Shown in pieces: positions 11,541-23,119 of a stretch of 64,000 bases of DNA (position 1 is its first letter; the number at the start of each line of letters is the position of its first letter). The notes under the pieces are model-generated. The model had not been told where the DNA came from. It saw only the letters and a program-made list of their open reading frames with translations, and made no database searches. The DNA lies in the NCBI GenBank assembly GCA_037903355.1, contig JBAJFE010000042.1, positions 3,174,001-3,238,000 of the forward strand, given 5' to 3'. The stretch comes from Trichuris trichiura. Its lineage: Eukaryota > Nematoda > Enoplea > Trichinellida > Trichuridae. A program made the position numbers and the translations under genes.

Positions 11541-13020
11541 TTGGCACTCAGTTCTAAAGAATGCCTCGATAGCTTGTAGTTCTCGCGCGGAACGATAGCG
11601 ATGCTCACCACGGTGCAGTTGAATGATTGAAAGCTTTACTCAGTCGAAAGCCAGCCTTGCAGCTCACTATTTCATACATAAAAGCCACCCTATATATAGG
11701 CATGACTCTCTGTTGTGCCTTAGATATGTTGACGACAAAACAAGGTGTTTGTCGCCATTTCATTTTTGGGAAAATAATACTAATTAACTTCTACGGCAAA
11801 AATATCATTCCCTTTATGCCGAAAATTTTATTCGCTGCAGAAACATACAGCACCTCTTGTGCTTTTTGAAACTCAGCAGTTACTTTGCAAAGATGAACTC
11901 AGAAGTTTGTTCCAAGCACCTACATTCTTTTATGACCTTTCTAGCATAACTGAAAATAGCCTCTCCCTGCATCTTCCTAACATTAAAAGAGATCGTGCTA
12001 CTGCGAACTCCATGTTTTTCACTTAAAGAGCTTCTGATTTTCTCTTGTTCACCCAGAAACTTTACCTCCTTCCAGGAGATTGCCATGCACTTTCTTTTAT
12101 TGGGCATATCTGCAAACGGGCATCGTGAAACTAGTGCGGCCTCTCCCCTAAGACTGCAAGACTTCCTTCAAAAGTAAAAGTTGAGGTCCAAAAATTTAAC
12201 GCGCTTGTTCGCAACGAAAAAGAAAGACACTCAGAAAGCTACAACTGCAATATACGGAGAACGAAAAGGAGCGATGCTCAGGTTCGAGTCACTGTTTCGT
12301 GGTTGCATGCTAAACTGCTCCGTATTAATATGCATCTAATTCGCGCAGTTACTTTATGCCCTTGAGAACGGCAGCACTTGTAATTAGCTTGCTACAAGGA
12401 AAATGTAACTAATTTGAAGTGGTTTAGTTCTTATAACTTGAACGTCATTTGTTCATTCTGTACGCCTTTTATTCTCCTTCGTCAGTTTATGCAAGAGCGC
12501 TGTAACTGAGATTGCTGCTGTCCAGATCGTAATGAATGTCAGGCGAGATAAACATTTTGGCAATTGTGTAACCGGTTTTCCATGCCGAAGGCTTCGCGTG
12601 ATTTCGTCCCTTAGTGTAACCTTAGTTGTAGTAGTAAGCATAAGCATACGTTTTCAGTCGGCCCTGTTTTCTGTCTCGGACCTGCGTGAGTGCTACAGAT
12701 GGAGTAAGATTCCCTGATAAAAGTAATGTTCTGCTGCTGCTATTTTCTTCTTTTTCGGTAAGGCTGTAGTCTTCAGGTGCGTTAGGTCCAAGAGTGAACT
12801 CTCTTTCTCTCTGCCACCTCTGGCTGCATATGTATATGCTGCTCGTTAGTTTGAGTATATCGCAGTTCCTAGCTCAAACAATGCTTCTTGATGTCATTTC
12901 AAGGGACAGGTTTTGCATTTTCTCCTCGTGTACTTCGGTTGTGTCTCACTTTCTTTGCTCTGCTTAGCTATTGGATGTTTCATTTTACGACTGTTTAGAT
13001 ATAATTGTAAGCGCAGACAT
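11541..13020. other. Largely unassigned; upstream region of the NAA30-like gene
   Basis: At 11572-11590 the sequence CTCGATAGCTTGTAGT matches the primer-site/LTR junction of the gypsy element at 50157-50170, so a decayed LTR may begin here. From 11.6 to 12.9 kb I see no gene. The frame of the NAA30-like gene stays open upstream to about 12913 but has no ATG before 13021. Confidence 0.4.
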
Positions 13021-13848
13021 ATGGAATCACTTAACATCCGTGAAACTGACATCAATAAGTTCGAAACGGAGGAATCGGAGACGGCTTATTACGAACTACT
13101 GGCGAAAAGGTTGGGTAATCAGACCGCTGAGTCAGATGCACCTCCGTGGGTATTTTCGATGGCCATTGGACGGCGTTTTGTTGTTCCGCGAGGAATCGCC
13201 CCGGTCAATGATGGGGCTCTAAAAAGCATGATTGAGGAGTACAACTCCTTGAACTTTACGACCACAGAACAGTTCATGGCTGAGTTGCACAAACAGTGTG
13301 TCTTTACGTGCCCTATGCCTTCGATGTTTGAGGTATTCAGTCCTGATCTGTCGATACTTCATAAACAAAACATCCGACTTGAAAATTACAATGGAGAGCA
13401 TCAGCTTCCTGGTATTATGCAGCTTGTGAGTCGCGACCTCTCTGAGCCATACTCAATCTACACATATCGTTATTTTGTGTGCAATTGGCCTTCACTTTGT
13501 TTCATTGCTTTTGCTAATGATTCGCAGGAATGCATTGGTGCTATTTTGTGTAAGATGTCGGTGCAACGCAATGGAATCAAGCAGGGTTACATTGCTATGC
13601 TGGCCGTGGACAGAGCGTACCGTCGCAGGAAGGTTGCTCGAAATCTCGTATTGTCATCCCTTAGTGCTATGTTGAAGGATGGTTGTGATGAAGTAACGTT
13701 AGAAACAGAGGTAACGAATGAACCAGCGCTCTGCCTTTATGCAGGCTTGTATTTTTGGCGTGACAACCGTTTCTCAAAATATTATTTGAACGGCGAAGAT
13801 GCCTTTCGGTTGAAGTTGACATTCACCTTACCTTCGGATTTTAAGTGA
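13021..13848 (+). CDS. NAA30-like N-alpha-acetyltransferase (GNAT), intronless
   Basis: From ATG 13021 a single frame of 275 residues ends with TGA. The C-terminal ~150 residues align with NAA30, the catalytic subunit of NatC, which acetylates the N-terminus of nascent proteins starting with Met-Leu/Ile/Phe. Visible blocks are RDLSEPYSIYTYRYFVCNWP, GYIAMLAVDRAYRR, DEVTLETEVTNEPAL and YYLNGEDAFRLKL. Two sites are odd: the acetyl-CoA loop reads RRRKVARNLV where the family has R-R/K-x-G-I/V-G/A, so the first glycine is lysine, and the usual NLGF after LY is AGLYF. The ~110 N-terminal residues match nothing I know. It has no introns, unlike its split neighbours, which suggests a retrocopy or a divergent paralogue. 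The frame stays open upstream to 12913 without an ATG. Confidence 0.8.
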   Translation: MESLNIRETDINKFETEESETAYYELLAKRLGNQTAESDAPPWVFSMAIGRRFVVPRGIAPVNDGALKSMIEEYNSLNFTTTEQFMAELHKQCVFTCPMPSMFEVFSPDLSILHKQNIRLENYNGEHQLPGIMQLVSRDLSEPYSIYTYRYFVCNWPSLCFIAFANDSQECIGAILCKMSVQRNGIKQGYIAMLAVDRAYRRRKVARNLVLSSLSAMLKDGCDEVTLETEVTNEPALCLYAGLYFWRDNRFSKYYLNGEDAFRLKLTFTLPSDFK

Positions 13849-14103
13849 AACTCGATCCCAGTAAATCTACCAAACTTAGTCAAATATCAGAAGCACGTGC
13901 CCTGGAGCACCTACAACGTATGCATTGTATGCTGACGCCCGTTTATTCTTTAAAATCTTAGCTTTCGTAAATTGTTCGTCCTGCTTCGCCTGTCCTAAAC
14001 AGCTTAGTTACGATGTTTGCCCCTCTCCAATTGTTTGGTAACCTTTAATTCAACCTCTTTGGGTCTGCAATCGCTATCCAGTACGTTAGCTGATCATCTA
14101 CGG

Positions 14104-14885
14104 CATAGTTTCTCAACCTTTTTTGCCCCAGGGCCCCCAGATGGCCTCCTTGTCTGTTAGTGCCCACAGCTTTCTTGCTTTGGCCGCTCCTGTCGCGCAG
14201 CCTAGAGTCCGCGTGAATAATAGAAAAGGACCACTATAAATGCTGTTTGTTCAGCGCATACCAGGGAGGAAGAAATGGAAGGGTACGCTTCTATGAGTCA
14301 GTGCCTTTATGAGTCGAGGGAAAAAGTGGGGAATGTGCGACGGAAAAGCCGTACGTACGGGAATATATTACCGGCTGCTATTGTGTTACGAACGGTCGGA
14401 TGGAATGAGATGTTCTGAAGTTCCGTTCGCGAAAACTGAAGGGCACGGCGCTTGTTTGCACCGCACGAGAAGGAATAGAATAACAAGTTTTTATGGGTTG
14501 ATAGAAGGATGTGCAGATGGAACACATTTCTGCGAACTGCTCCCTAACGAAAGGCTAAGGGCTTTTTAGAAGCATGCCATGCACAGAGACTTTTTAGAAG
14601 CATACCGGGCAGGACGAAATGTAAAAGCATGTTTTTCATTGGCTCCTAGAGAAGAAAGATAACGTCAATGCGTCTTGACTTTGCAATGGAACATTTCCCG
14701 TTGGGCTGTGAGCGCCTTCCCGTTAGTGACAAATGGGCCCACCGTATTACTTTCCTACGCTACTTATTACCGCTGAACTGTTGATTGGGACAATCTCTTG
14801 CCGCATTATCGTCCAGGGCCCCCTGGCTTCCAGGGCCCCCCTAAAATTTCTCAGGGGGCCCCAGGGCCCACGTTGAGAAACACTG
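14104..14885. mobile_element. Short non-autonomous hAT (family C)
   Basis: TIRs CATAGTTTCTCAAC and GTTGAGAAACACTG are flanked by a perfect 8-bp duplication ATCTACGG (14096-14103, 14886-14893). Both ends are rich in GGGCCCC runs. At 782 bp and without a transposase frame, it is non-autonomous. Right ends of the same family appear at 26580 and 27390. Confidence 0.9.
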
Positions 14886-14893
14886 ATCTACGG

Positions 14894-16097
14894 GCTGCTG
14901 AGTGAGCCTTGTCTTTTTGCTGTAATGTTAGTGATCCGGTTTTCTTGTTGTGCAGTGTTTCTGAAGGGAGTGGCAGGACTACTACAGCGGGACTTCACGC
15001 GGTCTACTTCACTTGAGTCAAATTGACTTTGAGGTTGGCTCCAGCGGCAGATGTCAGGACGTTTTGATTCCTGGACCCGTTGCGGTTCGGCTTCCTGTGC
15101 TTAGCGCCCCACTTTCACCCAGCAGAATTGGTCGCTCAAGGGCATGTCCCCAGTACATCTGCAAGGACAATCTCCGGTTTGAACCAGAATGGCCAGTCCC
15201 CGTATTTGAACGCGTGGGCTGTATTTCCACAGGGCTATTTTTCCGCTCAGTTAACGTTTCTCAGATGTTTCCTTCCCATTGGGTAAATTTACATGCAACT
15301 ATCGGTTCAGGTTTAGGATGTGAACTTCCCTGCGGGACCCGGTCGACGTTATCGTAGAGTGTGCTTCCATGGATCAGCGGATGTGGGCTTTGGCGAGCCT
15401 ACGTTTTCAAAATGCTTCCTGCCCAGGCGGCTACCTTTTAGAGGGCTATGAACATACGTTTCAGCTAGCCTACGAATCCGTGCCTCTTGCTTGCCCACGT
15501 GCTTCCTTTTACAGCGCACGATTTGATCATCTTATCAAAGCTGCTGCTATGCGCTTGGAGTTAGCAAGCAGTAGTAGGGTCCTCTTTCAACGTTACCAGT
15601 TCGGGTCGTTAACGACTATGAAGCTAAGAAACGCTCAAATGACTTGCCACCAACGTACACAGGTTGACACTTTTTCATCGGAAATAGTATAAGTTCTGTT
15701 CAAGAAATGCCAAAAATCTGCGCGACCTTTTAGTTGGATCCTTTCCTGGTGGGAAGCCATGTTCTGCTAGTGGGAAACCGTATTGAAAACTCTGAGTTAT
15801 ATGACGTCTGACATCTTATCATGGTGCCTCGTAAATGTATATAGTGGTGAACCTTCTTGTAAGAAGCCATCATGAAAAGCAAATGCACGCCGGAACAGAG
15901 CACATATTAGCAACGCCGCGCCAGAGCGTTTGGATAGCAAAGACGCAGTGTGCTGCCAAACGAATCGTAAGGGAACGTGTAACCGGGAAGAAGTTTTCAC
16001 CAAGCCTACTTGTGCAGAAAATGGCACCACTACCAAAAGAAAGGATCACTATCATTTCCTTTTGTAAGGTCATACGCCCCTGCCCAACGACACTACA
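14894..16097 (+). other. Unassigned region with exon-like open frames at 14.98-15.69 kb
   Basis: After a plausible acceptor (CTTGTTGTGCAG, ending at 14956), one frame is open to 15357 and another from 15369 to 15692. The composition looks protein-like but no domain is recognised. The frame at 15080-15286 (HPAELVAQGHVPSTSARTIS) is an alternative. This could be an unidentified host gene or the untranslated start of the adjacent PLE. Confidence 0.25.
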
Positions 16098-17422
16098 GAA
16101 ACGTCCCGAAAAAATCTTCGCTCCCTTCTCATTACATACAGCACAGAAACCAAAGATCCAGAAATCATCAGAATAGCAACGCACCTCAAATTCGCATCGA
16201 ATTATAGACCCCCTGAGCTCTACGGTCTTCCAAAATTGCACAAACCAGAGGTTCCATTAAGACCAATAGTTTCTACAATTAACGGCACCACAAGTGAACT
16301 CAGTGGATACTTAGAAAAGATCATCAAACCACTAACAGGCAAAGAACCGTCCTTCGTCAAAAACAGCAAAACCGTCAACGAAATACGAAACTACCATCTA
16401 GAACCGGACGAGATTTTAGTCAGCTACGATGTGAAAGATCTATTCCCGAGCATTCCAATCTCAGACACTCTCGAAACTATACAATCTCCTCAATACAGAT
16501 ATAAACCTGTTCAGCAGAACTAAGTTAAATCCCTTTCACATTGTCAAGCTAGTATCGCTAGCATAAGTTGCATGCGAGATGGCAATTACTTCATGTTTGA
16601 TAATAAGTTCTACAAGCAATCTAGCGGAGTCCCTGTGGGTAGCCCACTGTCTCCTGTCCTGGCGGAAATATTCATGGAAAGTTTTGAAAGGGAAATTTTG
16701 GAAACTGTAGACAGAGAAATTGCTCCACGACTATTCAAACGATATGTAGACGATATCTTCGTAATTATAAAAGATGGAAAAGAAGAGCAATTTCTACCGT
16801 TTCTAAACAGCATCCGGCCGAATCAAATCATCTTCACAATGGAAAAGAGACAAATAAAACCTTCCCCTTCCTGGACGCCCTGATTATCCGCACAAATCAG
16901 GGACTCAAAACCAGAGTATACAGAAAACCAACACACACTGAACAATACCTTGATTTCTCATCGCATCACCCAAGATCGGTAAGGCGTGGAATCGTCTCTG
17001 GCATGATCAATAGAGCAATCAATTTATGCGACCCTGAATTTATCCAATCAGAATTTAACTACATTAGAAAGATTTTTTACAAAAACAACTATCCAAAATC
17101 TTTCATCGACTAAATATTCAAGCACAAGCTTCGCAACCAGGAACCACATCAATCATACATGTTGCCCGACACACGGTTGGTTATCCCCTATGTGGCAGGA
17201 CTAGGAGAAAAGATTGTTCAACTAGGAAAACGGTTAGGGTTCCGAGTCTTTTTTAAGAGCTTTCCCAACCTCAGGACAATTCTCCGGAAAGACAAAACAA
17301 AAATTCCAAAAAACAAAAGAACAGGAGGCTGGTCTATGCAATCAAATGCCCTTGTTCAGACGTGTACATTGGGGAAACGGGCAATACCCTAGAACATAGA
17401 TTCAATGAACACATAAAGGGGC
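16098..17422 (+). pseudogene. PLE reverse transcriptase and start of GIY-YIG endonuclease
   Basis: PLE-type RT blocks appear in order: PELYGLPKLHKPEVPLRPIV, motif A YDVKDLFPSIPI (about 16430), motif B SSGVPVGSPLSPVLAEIFME (about 16622), motif C with the catalytic YVDD in RYVDDIFVI (about 16740), and the downstream VYRKPTHTEQYLDFSSHHP block (about 16917). The GIY-YIG nuclease begins near 17325 with GGLVYAIKC, YIGETGNTLEHRF and NEHIKG. At 17422 copia interrupts it. Frameshifts near 16490, 16860 and 17330 and stops at 16521 and elsewhere inactivate it. RT plus GIY-YIG in this order defines Penelope-like retroelements. Confidence 0.9.
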
Positions 17423-17620
17423 TGTTGGAATTTAGGTGGCTGAAGTGAAAGATATCGCAGGAAGTTTTACAGTTCAATCTGCAACGACGTGAGAGAAAGA
17501 GAGAGAAGCCAGACTAACCGGAAAGACACATAGGCAGAAAAGTGGAGTACCGTATCATAGACAGTGTGCGTAGGTATGCACTGGTGAATACGTGTCAGAG
17601 GATCGTCGTACCCTCCAACA
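17423..17620 (-). repeat. Copia 3' LTR
   Basis: 198 bp, the transcriptional 3' copy because the gene reads on the minus strand. It is shorter than its partner by a GA-repeat contraction. Confidence 0.92.
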
Positions 17621-17661
17621 CCCTTCCTCGACGATACGAGGGCGGACAACACTATTCACCA

Positions 17662-20600
17662 CTATTGCAGTCCTAATAACTTCGAGTAACGATCAAACGT
17701 ATCTTTGCCAAGGGGCTTTGTGAGGACATCAGCTGGCATTTCGTTCGATGGACAGTATAGCAGTGAAACTACTTCTGACTCGCAAAGATCACGTAAGTAG
17801 TGATGCCTCACATCAATGTGCTTGGTGCGCTGACTGCATCGATCTGACCGGGCTAACTTTATGGAGCTTTGATTGTCCTCGTAGAGTTCCGTAGGTTCAT
17901 CCAGTGGTACCTCCATATCTGCAAGTAGCTGCCTAAGCCATTGTAACTCACTGCAGGCTTCTGACGCAGCAACATATTCTGCCTCAGTTGAAGACATGGC
18001 TACAATACTTTGTTTCTTGCTCGACTAAGCAATCGTCGAGTAGCCAATCTGGAACACGTAACCGGAAGTCGACTTTCTGTCTGCGAGGTCACTGGCCCAA
18101 TCGGCATCCACGAAACCCGTCAACTTAACGTTTCCTTCTGAAGAGAAACGCACCTTCCGGCATACAGATCCTGCAAGGTAGCGTATCACACGCTTAACTG
18201 CTTTCCAATCAGATTGAGTCGGTGACTCTGCACGCCGACGTAACTGTCTAACAGCAAATGCTATGTCTGGCCGTGACGCAACCGCTAAATACAAGAGAGA
18301 TCCTACCGCCTTTCTGAATTCAGCATTTTCAGACAATGTCGGACTCTCTTCTATTGGTGAAGACAAAAAATTTGTTTCCATACGCGTGGCTACTGGCTTT
18401 GCATCGAGTAATCCATACTCCTTTATTAGCTAGCAAATTTTTCTTGCCTGATGGAGAAGAAACGAACCGTCTTCTTCTCGTTCCACTTGAATTCCTAAGT
18501 ATTATTTTACCTCACCGAGATCCTTGATCTCAAAGTAGCCACTTAGTTGTCGTCCAACGCGGCCAGTCAATTCCGGTGATACACTAGCTACCAACAGATC
18601 GTCAACGTAAAGAAGCACATATGTGACTGCATTGCTACTTTCTTTTCGTGAGAAAAGACACGGATCAGTACGATTGGGTCGAAAACCTATTTTTCTCAGA
18701 GCTGTGGTGGCAACTTGGTTCCATGTGCGTGCTGACTGCTTAAGACCATACAAACTGCGATGAAGCCGGAGAGCCTTTCCGTCAGTAGCTTTTTGTTTGA
18801 AACCTGGTGGCAGTTCCATAAAAATTTCCTTATGCAGTTTACCATTCAAGTATGCAGTTTTGACATCGATGTGCCGTACGTGCATTCCTTTGATGGCAGC
18901 AATCGCGAGAAGAGTTCGCACGGTCTCGTGCCGCACAACCGGAGCGAATGTTTCATCATAATCGCGACCATGTATCTGTGTGAACTCGCGGGCCACCAAT
19001 CTTGCTTTGTACGTGTAGATTTTTCCATGCTCATCACGTTTCAGCTTAAAAACCCATTTCGCAGATATTGGTCGTTTGCCAACTGGAAGATTAACAACTT
19101 CCCAAACATCATGGCTTTCGAGCGCATTTAATTCTGCATCGACTGCTTCCAACCATTTTTGACGTTCTGACGCTGGAAGCTGTAGCACCTCGTCCCAAGA
19201 TGCCGGTTCCTTCGGATCACAGTCTGCTGCCTTCCAAATGTAGTCGTCAGAAAACTGCCGTCTCACGCGACGCTCATCTTTCGCCGCTATACATTCTGAC
19301 CGACGCAATCCCACAACGGGAGCGGGTGTAGATTCATCTGAAGCTTTATCGTTGGATTGCTCATGTTTTGCATTTATGTCCTCCTTCGGCGGCAAAAAAT
19401 TAGAGGACCCATCTTCAGCGTGATCCTTCCATTCATCCATGTTCACCATCTTTTGCGGTGAACCTTTACTGTGAGAGTTTTTCCAGTGTTTCGTCTGGTC
19501 TGACCCCGATTGCATGGGGCCTTCAATTATCCGAACACGGCGACTATACCAGACACGAGCCGTTTTTGGGTCGAGAATTCGGTAACCTTTAACTGTGTTA
19601 CCATACCCAATAATCACTCCTTCCACGGCCTTTTCACTAAACTTTCGCCGACGCTCTGTTGGCACGAAACTGTAAGCTTTAGAGCCGAAAACGCGAAGGT
19701 GACTCACATCCGGTTTACAGCCATAAAAGTGCTCAAAAGGTGTCTTCGATATACTTCTACTGGGCAGTCTGTTTTGCAGACAAGCTGCGGTCAGTACTGC
19801 TTCACCCCAAAAACGCATTGGTAACCGAGCGGCTGATAGCATACAGCGCACCATTTCAGTAAGAGTGCGATTCTTTCGTTCTGCAACGCCATTCTGTTGT
19901 GGCGTGTAGGGAATCGTAAGCTGATGCTCGATCCCATGCAGTTTAAAATAAGTTTCCAGAAACTTGGTGACATATTCACGACCATTGTCGGAACGAAATA
20001 CTGTTGGTTTCCGACCGAAACGGTTGCACATTTTTGCAGTATAGCTCTTGATTGCATCAAAGGCTTCATCCTTCGACTTCAGTAGATGAACGACAGTGAA
20101 TCGTGAATAGTCATCAATAAGCGTTAAAAAATACCGATGACCTGACGGCGTTTCCACGGGCATTGGCCCAGACAAGTCACTATGAATTTGTTCCATCGGT
20201 TTCTTAGCCCTGGTTTCACCTTTTGGAAAGGGGAGCGCTGTCATCTTCCCTTTGAAGCATGTTTCGCACTGGCCTTTCGCAGTCGTGCTCATTCATTCTT
20301 AATCCAACAACCATTTTTCTCTTCCAGAGCTTCCGAATAGCCTCAAAATCGCGGTGGCCAAATCTTCGGTGCCACATACTTAACGAGTTGTCGAGAGTAT
20401 TCGCAGCATATGCACGTAGTCTCGTCGGCTGCGTATCCTGTGAACTTACGAGGTCTAGCTCGTACAGTGGACCGTTGTCCTTTGCGCAGGCAAACAACTT
20501 GCTCTCACCTGTGAGAGACCGTTTTGAAATAGTACATACTCCCTTTTTAATTTCGATCTCGTAGCCTGCTTTGTCCAACATCTTAACTGACAGGAGGCTT

Positions 20601-21640
20601 CCGTTCAGCGACGGCACGTATAAAACACCGCAAACTTCTAAGTGTTGCACTTTACCATCAGGAAGGGCACAAGTCAGACGTTCGTTGCCGATTCCTGTCA
20701 CTTTAGCAAGTCGACCATCAGCTAGGCAAACATTACGTTTGCAAAGAAAAGTCGCAAAGAAAAACCAGAGTCAACACACCAGTATTTGCGACAATTGGGG
20801 CTAATTCGTTCGCGAAAAGAAAACAAAGCAAACGTTGTGTCACTTTTCGCGTTTGTCGCCTTGTTTGATTTCTCCTGCACTCCAGGAGAATTCCGCCGTA
20901 TGTGACCTCTTTTTCCACACGCATAGCACTGCCTGTCCTCGCTCCTAACGCCTTTGTTCGTACGGAAAGACTTCGTTCGGTCTTTGCTGCAACTGACGGC
21001 TCCCGGTGGCCGATGAACACAAGGCTAGGTCTTGAACGTTTCGTTCCACTCTGGTTGTCTTCTTGTTTTCCATTCGACGAATATATTCTTCCTGAATCCT
21101 GCCGCACACGTAATCAACCGTTAAGTCAGCCTCAGCCCCTCCTTCTAGGGATATGACAAGCGCTGAATATGACTCAGGAAGACTGTTAAGCAGAGCAGCT
21201 ATCTGATCACCGACTGCTAGCTCAACGCCAGCTCTACGGAGCTGTTCGATCACTTGTAGCATTGAGGTGATGTGAGACTGCATTGGTCCACTCACGTACC
21301 GAAAACTGTAAAGTTTCTTTCGGAGGTAGAGGCGACTTCCATAGGATGAGCGTTCATGTACTTGTTGCAGCGTGTGCCATGGCCTCGTGAGCAGTTTCAC
21401 ATCTCGCGATGTGCACCGTCTGGTCGTTTCCCAGGCTCAGCGTGATGCAGCCTAAAGCTCTGCAGTTTGCACGCTCCCACGAAGAGTCACTCATCTCTGG
21501 TTTCGGCTGCACTGTAACACTCCACAGGTCTTCTTTCATCAGAAGACCGCGCCGCGCATCTTCACTTTCCATATCTCGTAGTTGCCTCCATCTAGGAGCG
21601 GAACTAACGACTGGCCAACAATGACTCTTTCATCTGCCAT
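17662..21640 (-). pseudogene. Copia gag-pol polyprotein with stops and frameshifts
   Basis: Gag starts at ATG 21640 (LLDGGNYEIWKVKMR, typical copia gag), then shifts frame near 21380. A zinc knuckle CYACGKRGH is followed by protease CVDSG (about 20790). The pre-integrase block reads LSMWHRRFGHRDFEAIRKL. Integrase has the DDE residues in HSDLSGP, RSDNGREY and GVAERKNRT (20292-19800). RT has KWVFKLKRDEHGKI, YDETFAPV, SLYGLKQS and the catalytic LLYVDDLLV (about 18600). RNase H has FVDADWASD, SSTEAEYVA, YEDNQSS and HIDVRHHY, ending at 17662. The pol frame is otherwise open but has three in-frame stops: 18502-18504, 18430-18432 and 18025-18027 (the last in place of a Trp expected in TIAWSSKKQS). 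Confidence 0.92.
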
Positions 21641-21664
21641 TGTGCACAAAATTCCAAGCTTCAA

Positions 21665-21694
21665 GCGCAGAGGAAGCATGCTGGGCCCATAACC
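21665..21694 (-). promoter_or_regulatory. Copia primer-binding site, complementary to initiator tRNA-Met internal half
   Basis: On the plus strand these 30 bases read like the D-arm-to-anticodon part of metazoan initiator tRNA-Met (core GCTGGGCCCATAACC), with about 28 of 30 identical to the tRNA as I know it. The site starts immediately after the LTR. Internal, half-tRNA priming by initiator Met is the known copia mechanism. Confidence 0.85.
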
Positions 21695-21900
21695 TGTTGG
21701 AATTTAGGTGGCCAAAGTGAAAGATATCGCAGGAAGTTTAATAGTTCAATCTGCAGCGACGTGAGAGAAAGAGAGAGAGAGAGAGAAGCCAGACTAACCG
21801 GAAAGACACATAGGCAGAAAAGTGAAGTACCGTATCATAGACAGTGTGCGCAGGTATGCACTGGTGAATACGTGTCAGAGGATCGTCGTACCCTCCAACA
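21695..21900 (-). repeat. Copia 5' LTR
   Basis: 206 bp, ends TGTTGGAATT and CCCTCCAACA. It holds an expanded GAGAGAGAGAGAGA run and abuts the primer site. Confidence 0.92.
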
Positions 21901-22221
21901 GGGGCTAACCAGTTATAACAACGAAAAAAACATTCTCAACAACGGCAACAATCCTGCAAGACGTCGTGGAAGACCAATATCGAACCCAAAAATTAGCATG
22001 GAAAAAGCAATACAAGCCTCCGCTGTTGTGGAACACGCCTCACATTGCAACCTAACTCTTCAGCCGAAAGTTCTATGCTACGAGAGCAATGTACGCTTAA
22101 GGAAAATTAAAGAAGCCCTATACATTAGGCACAACGTGACATACAACCGAGATCAAGGAGCAGAAATAAATGAACTATGGACAAACATTGTCGCCCGCAC
22201 CAATTGCAGCTCACTGGACTA
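21901..22221 (+). pseudogene. C-terminus of PLE-1 endonuclease, after the copia insertion
   Basis: The reading resumes at the GGGGC duplication and continues the nuclease tail to a stop at about 22221. The tail (MEKAIQASAVVEHASHCN... ALYIRHN... INELWTNIV) matches that of PLE-2 (EEAIKASAIVEHASCCN... TLYIRH... IWTNLI). This confirms that the two flanks of copia were once one gene. Confidence 0.85.
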
Positions 22222-22526
22222 AATACACAGAACAAAGACAAACGTGAATTTAAAACCAGGAATGAACATACCATAAATAAGAACAATCGAAAAGAACCTT
22301 TAAAAAATGAACTTTCTACTTAAAAGATGCCACACGTACACTACAAAGATAGAACAATTTGGAAAATAAATTACATACATGAATAACAACATATATGCAC
22401 AACAGGAGAAATGGCCTGCTGACAGACAGAAGAAGACTCCAAGAAATCTACTTTAAAACCCTCGCCTTTAAACAATTATAACATTTCGTACGTCATCCCC
22501 GCGCAATACTCATTACATCATTTTAA

Positions 22527-22568
22527 TACCGCTGAAGACGGGTCGCGTTTGACCCGAAAGCTCCGGAA
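22527..22568 (+). ncRNA. Hammerhead-ribozyme-like core in the 3' tail of PLE-1
   Basis: CTGAAGA (22532-22538, consensus CUGANGA), stem II GGGTC/GACCC around a 7-base loop, then GAAA (22556-22559) and the palindromic CTCCGG. One extra C sits between the core and stem II, which is not canonical. PLEs are known to carry hammerhead motifs. The UH cleavage position after stem III is not clear in this subtype. Confidence 0.6.
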
Positions 22569-23119
22569 AAATTAAAAATTCTCCAACGGGACAAGCACTC
22601 TGTAAAAGTATCCTAACATGAAACAACTAGTCTCCTTTTGCATGAAAGAAGCTACCTATTTCCGGTTTGGGGAACAGTTCTTCGCGTAAAACAACGGCGC
22701 ACCAATGGGGAGCTCCCTCTCATCCGTTTCAGCGGAAGTATTCATGAAACATCTGGAACAAATTTAATTTTTCACCGCTGACGAGTCTTTTGTTCCGATG
22801 CTCCTCAAACGTTATGTTGATGACATTTTTGCAATAATCAAGTCCGGTGAAGATGAAGCTTTCCTCAATCACTTTAACAATCTTTTCCCTACGTGCATCT
22901 CTTTCATCATCAGAAAGGAGGAGAACGGCGGACTTCCTTTTTTAGATGCACTCGTCATTGGGGAAAGAGACAAGCTAAAAACAACGGTCTACAGAAGCCC
23001 TACCCATTCGGACAGATACTTACATTTCTGTTCACACCACTCTCGATCAGTAATGAGGGGTGTAATCACTGGGATGGTGGAGAGGGCAAAGAAGAATTCC
23101 TTCCAAAAGAACTACAGCA

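Larger units (their letters stand above)
17423..21900 (-). mobile_element. Complete Ty1/copia retrotransposon (defective)
   Basis: The two LTRs are 17423-17620 and 21695-21900, with TG...CA ends (TGTTGGAATTTAGG... CCCTCCAACA). A perfect 5-bp duplication GGGGC lies at 17418-17422 and 21901-21905. By eye the LTRs differ at about seven bases plus an 8-base GA-repeat length change, roughly 3.5%. The polypurine tract is beside the left LTR (minus GAGGAAGGG, 17621-17629). The element sits antisense inside PLE-1. Confidence 0.95.
16098..22615 (+). mobile_element. Penelope-like element 1, split by copia
   Basis: RT and endonuclease remnants run from about 16098 to 17422, then resume at 21901 after the copia insertion and end near 22221. 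A 3' untranslated tail with a hammerhead-like core follows (22527-22568). The tail just before the core (CCTCGCCTTTAAACAATTAT... ATTACATCATTTTAA) matches the foldback insertion at 52.2 kb. The element's 5' start is not defined. Confidence 0.8.

Noticed and set aside
12281..12291. GGTTCGAGTCA resembling a tRNA B box
   Set aside because: No A box at the right distance and no cloverleaf could be drawn.
12913..13020. Hydrophobic N-terminal extension of the NAA30-like frame
   Set aside because: The frame is open but lacks an ATG. It would need a TTG start, which is unlikely in an animal nuclear gene.
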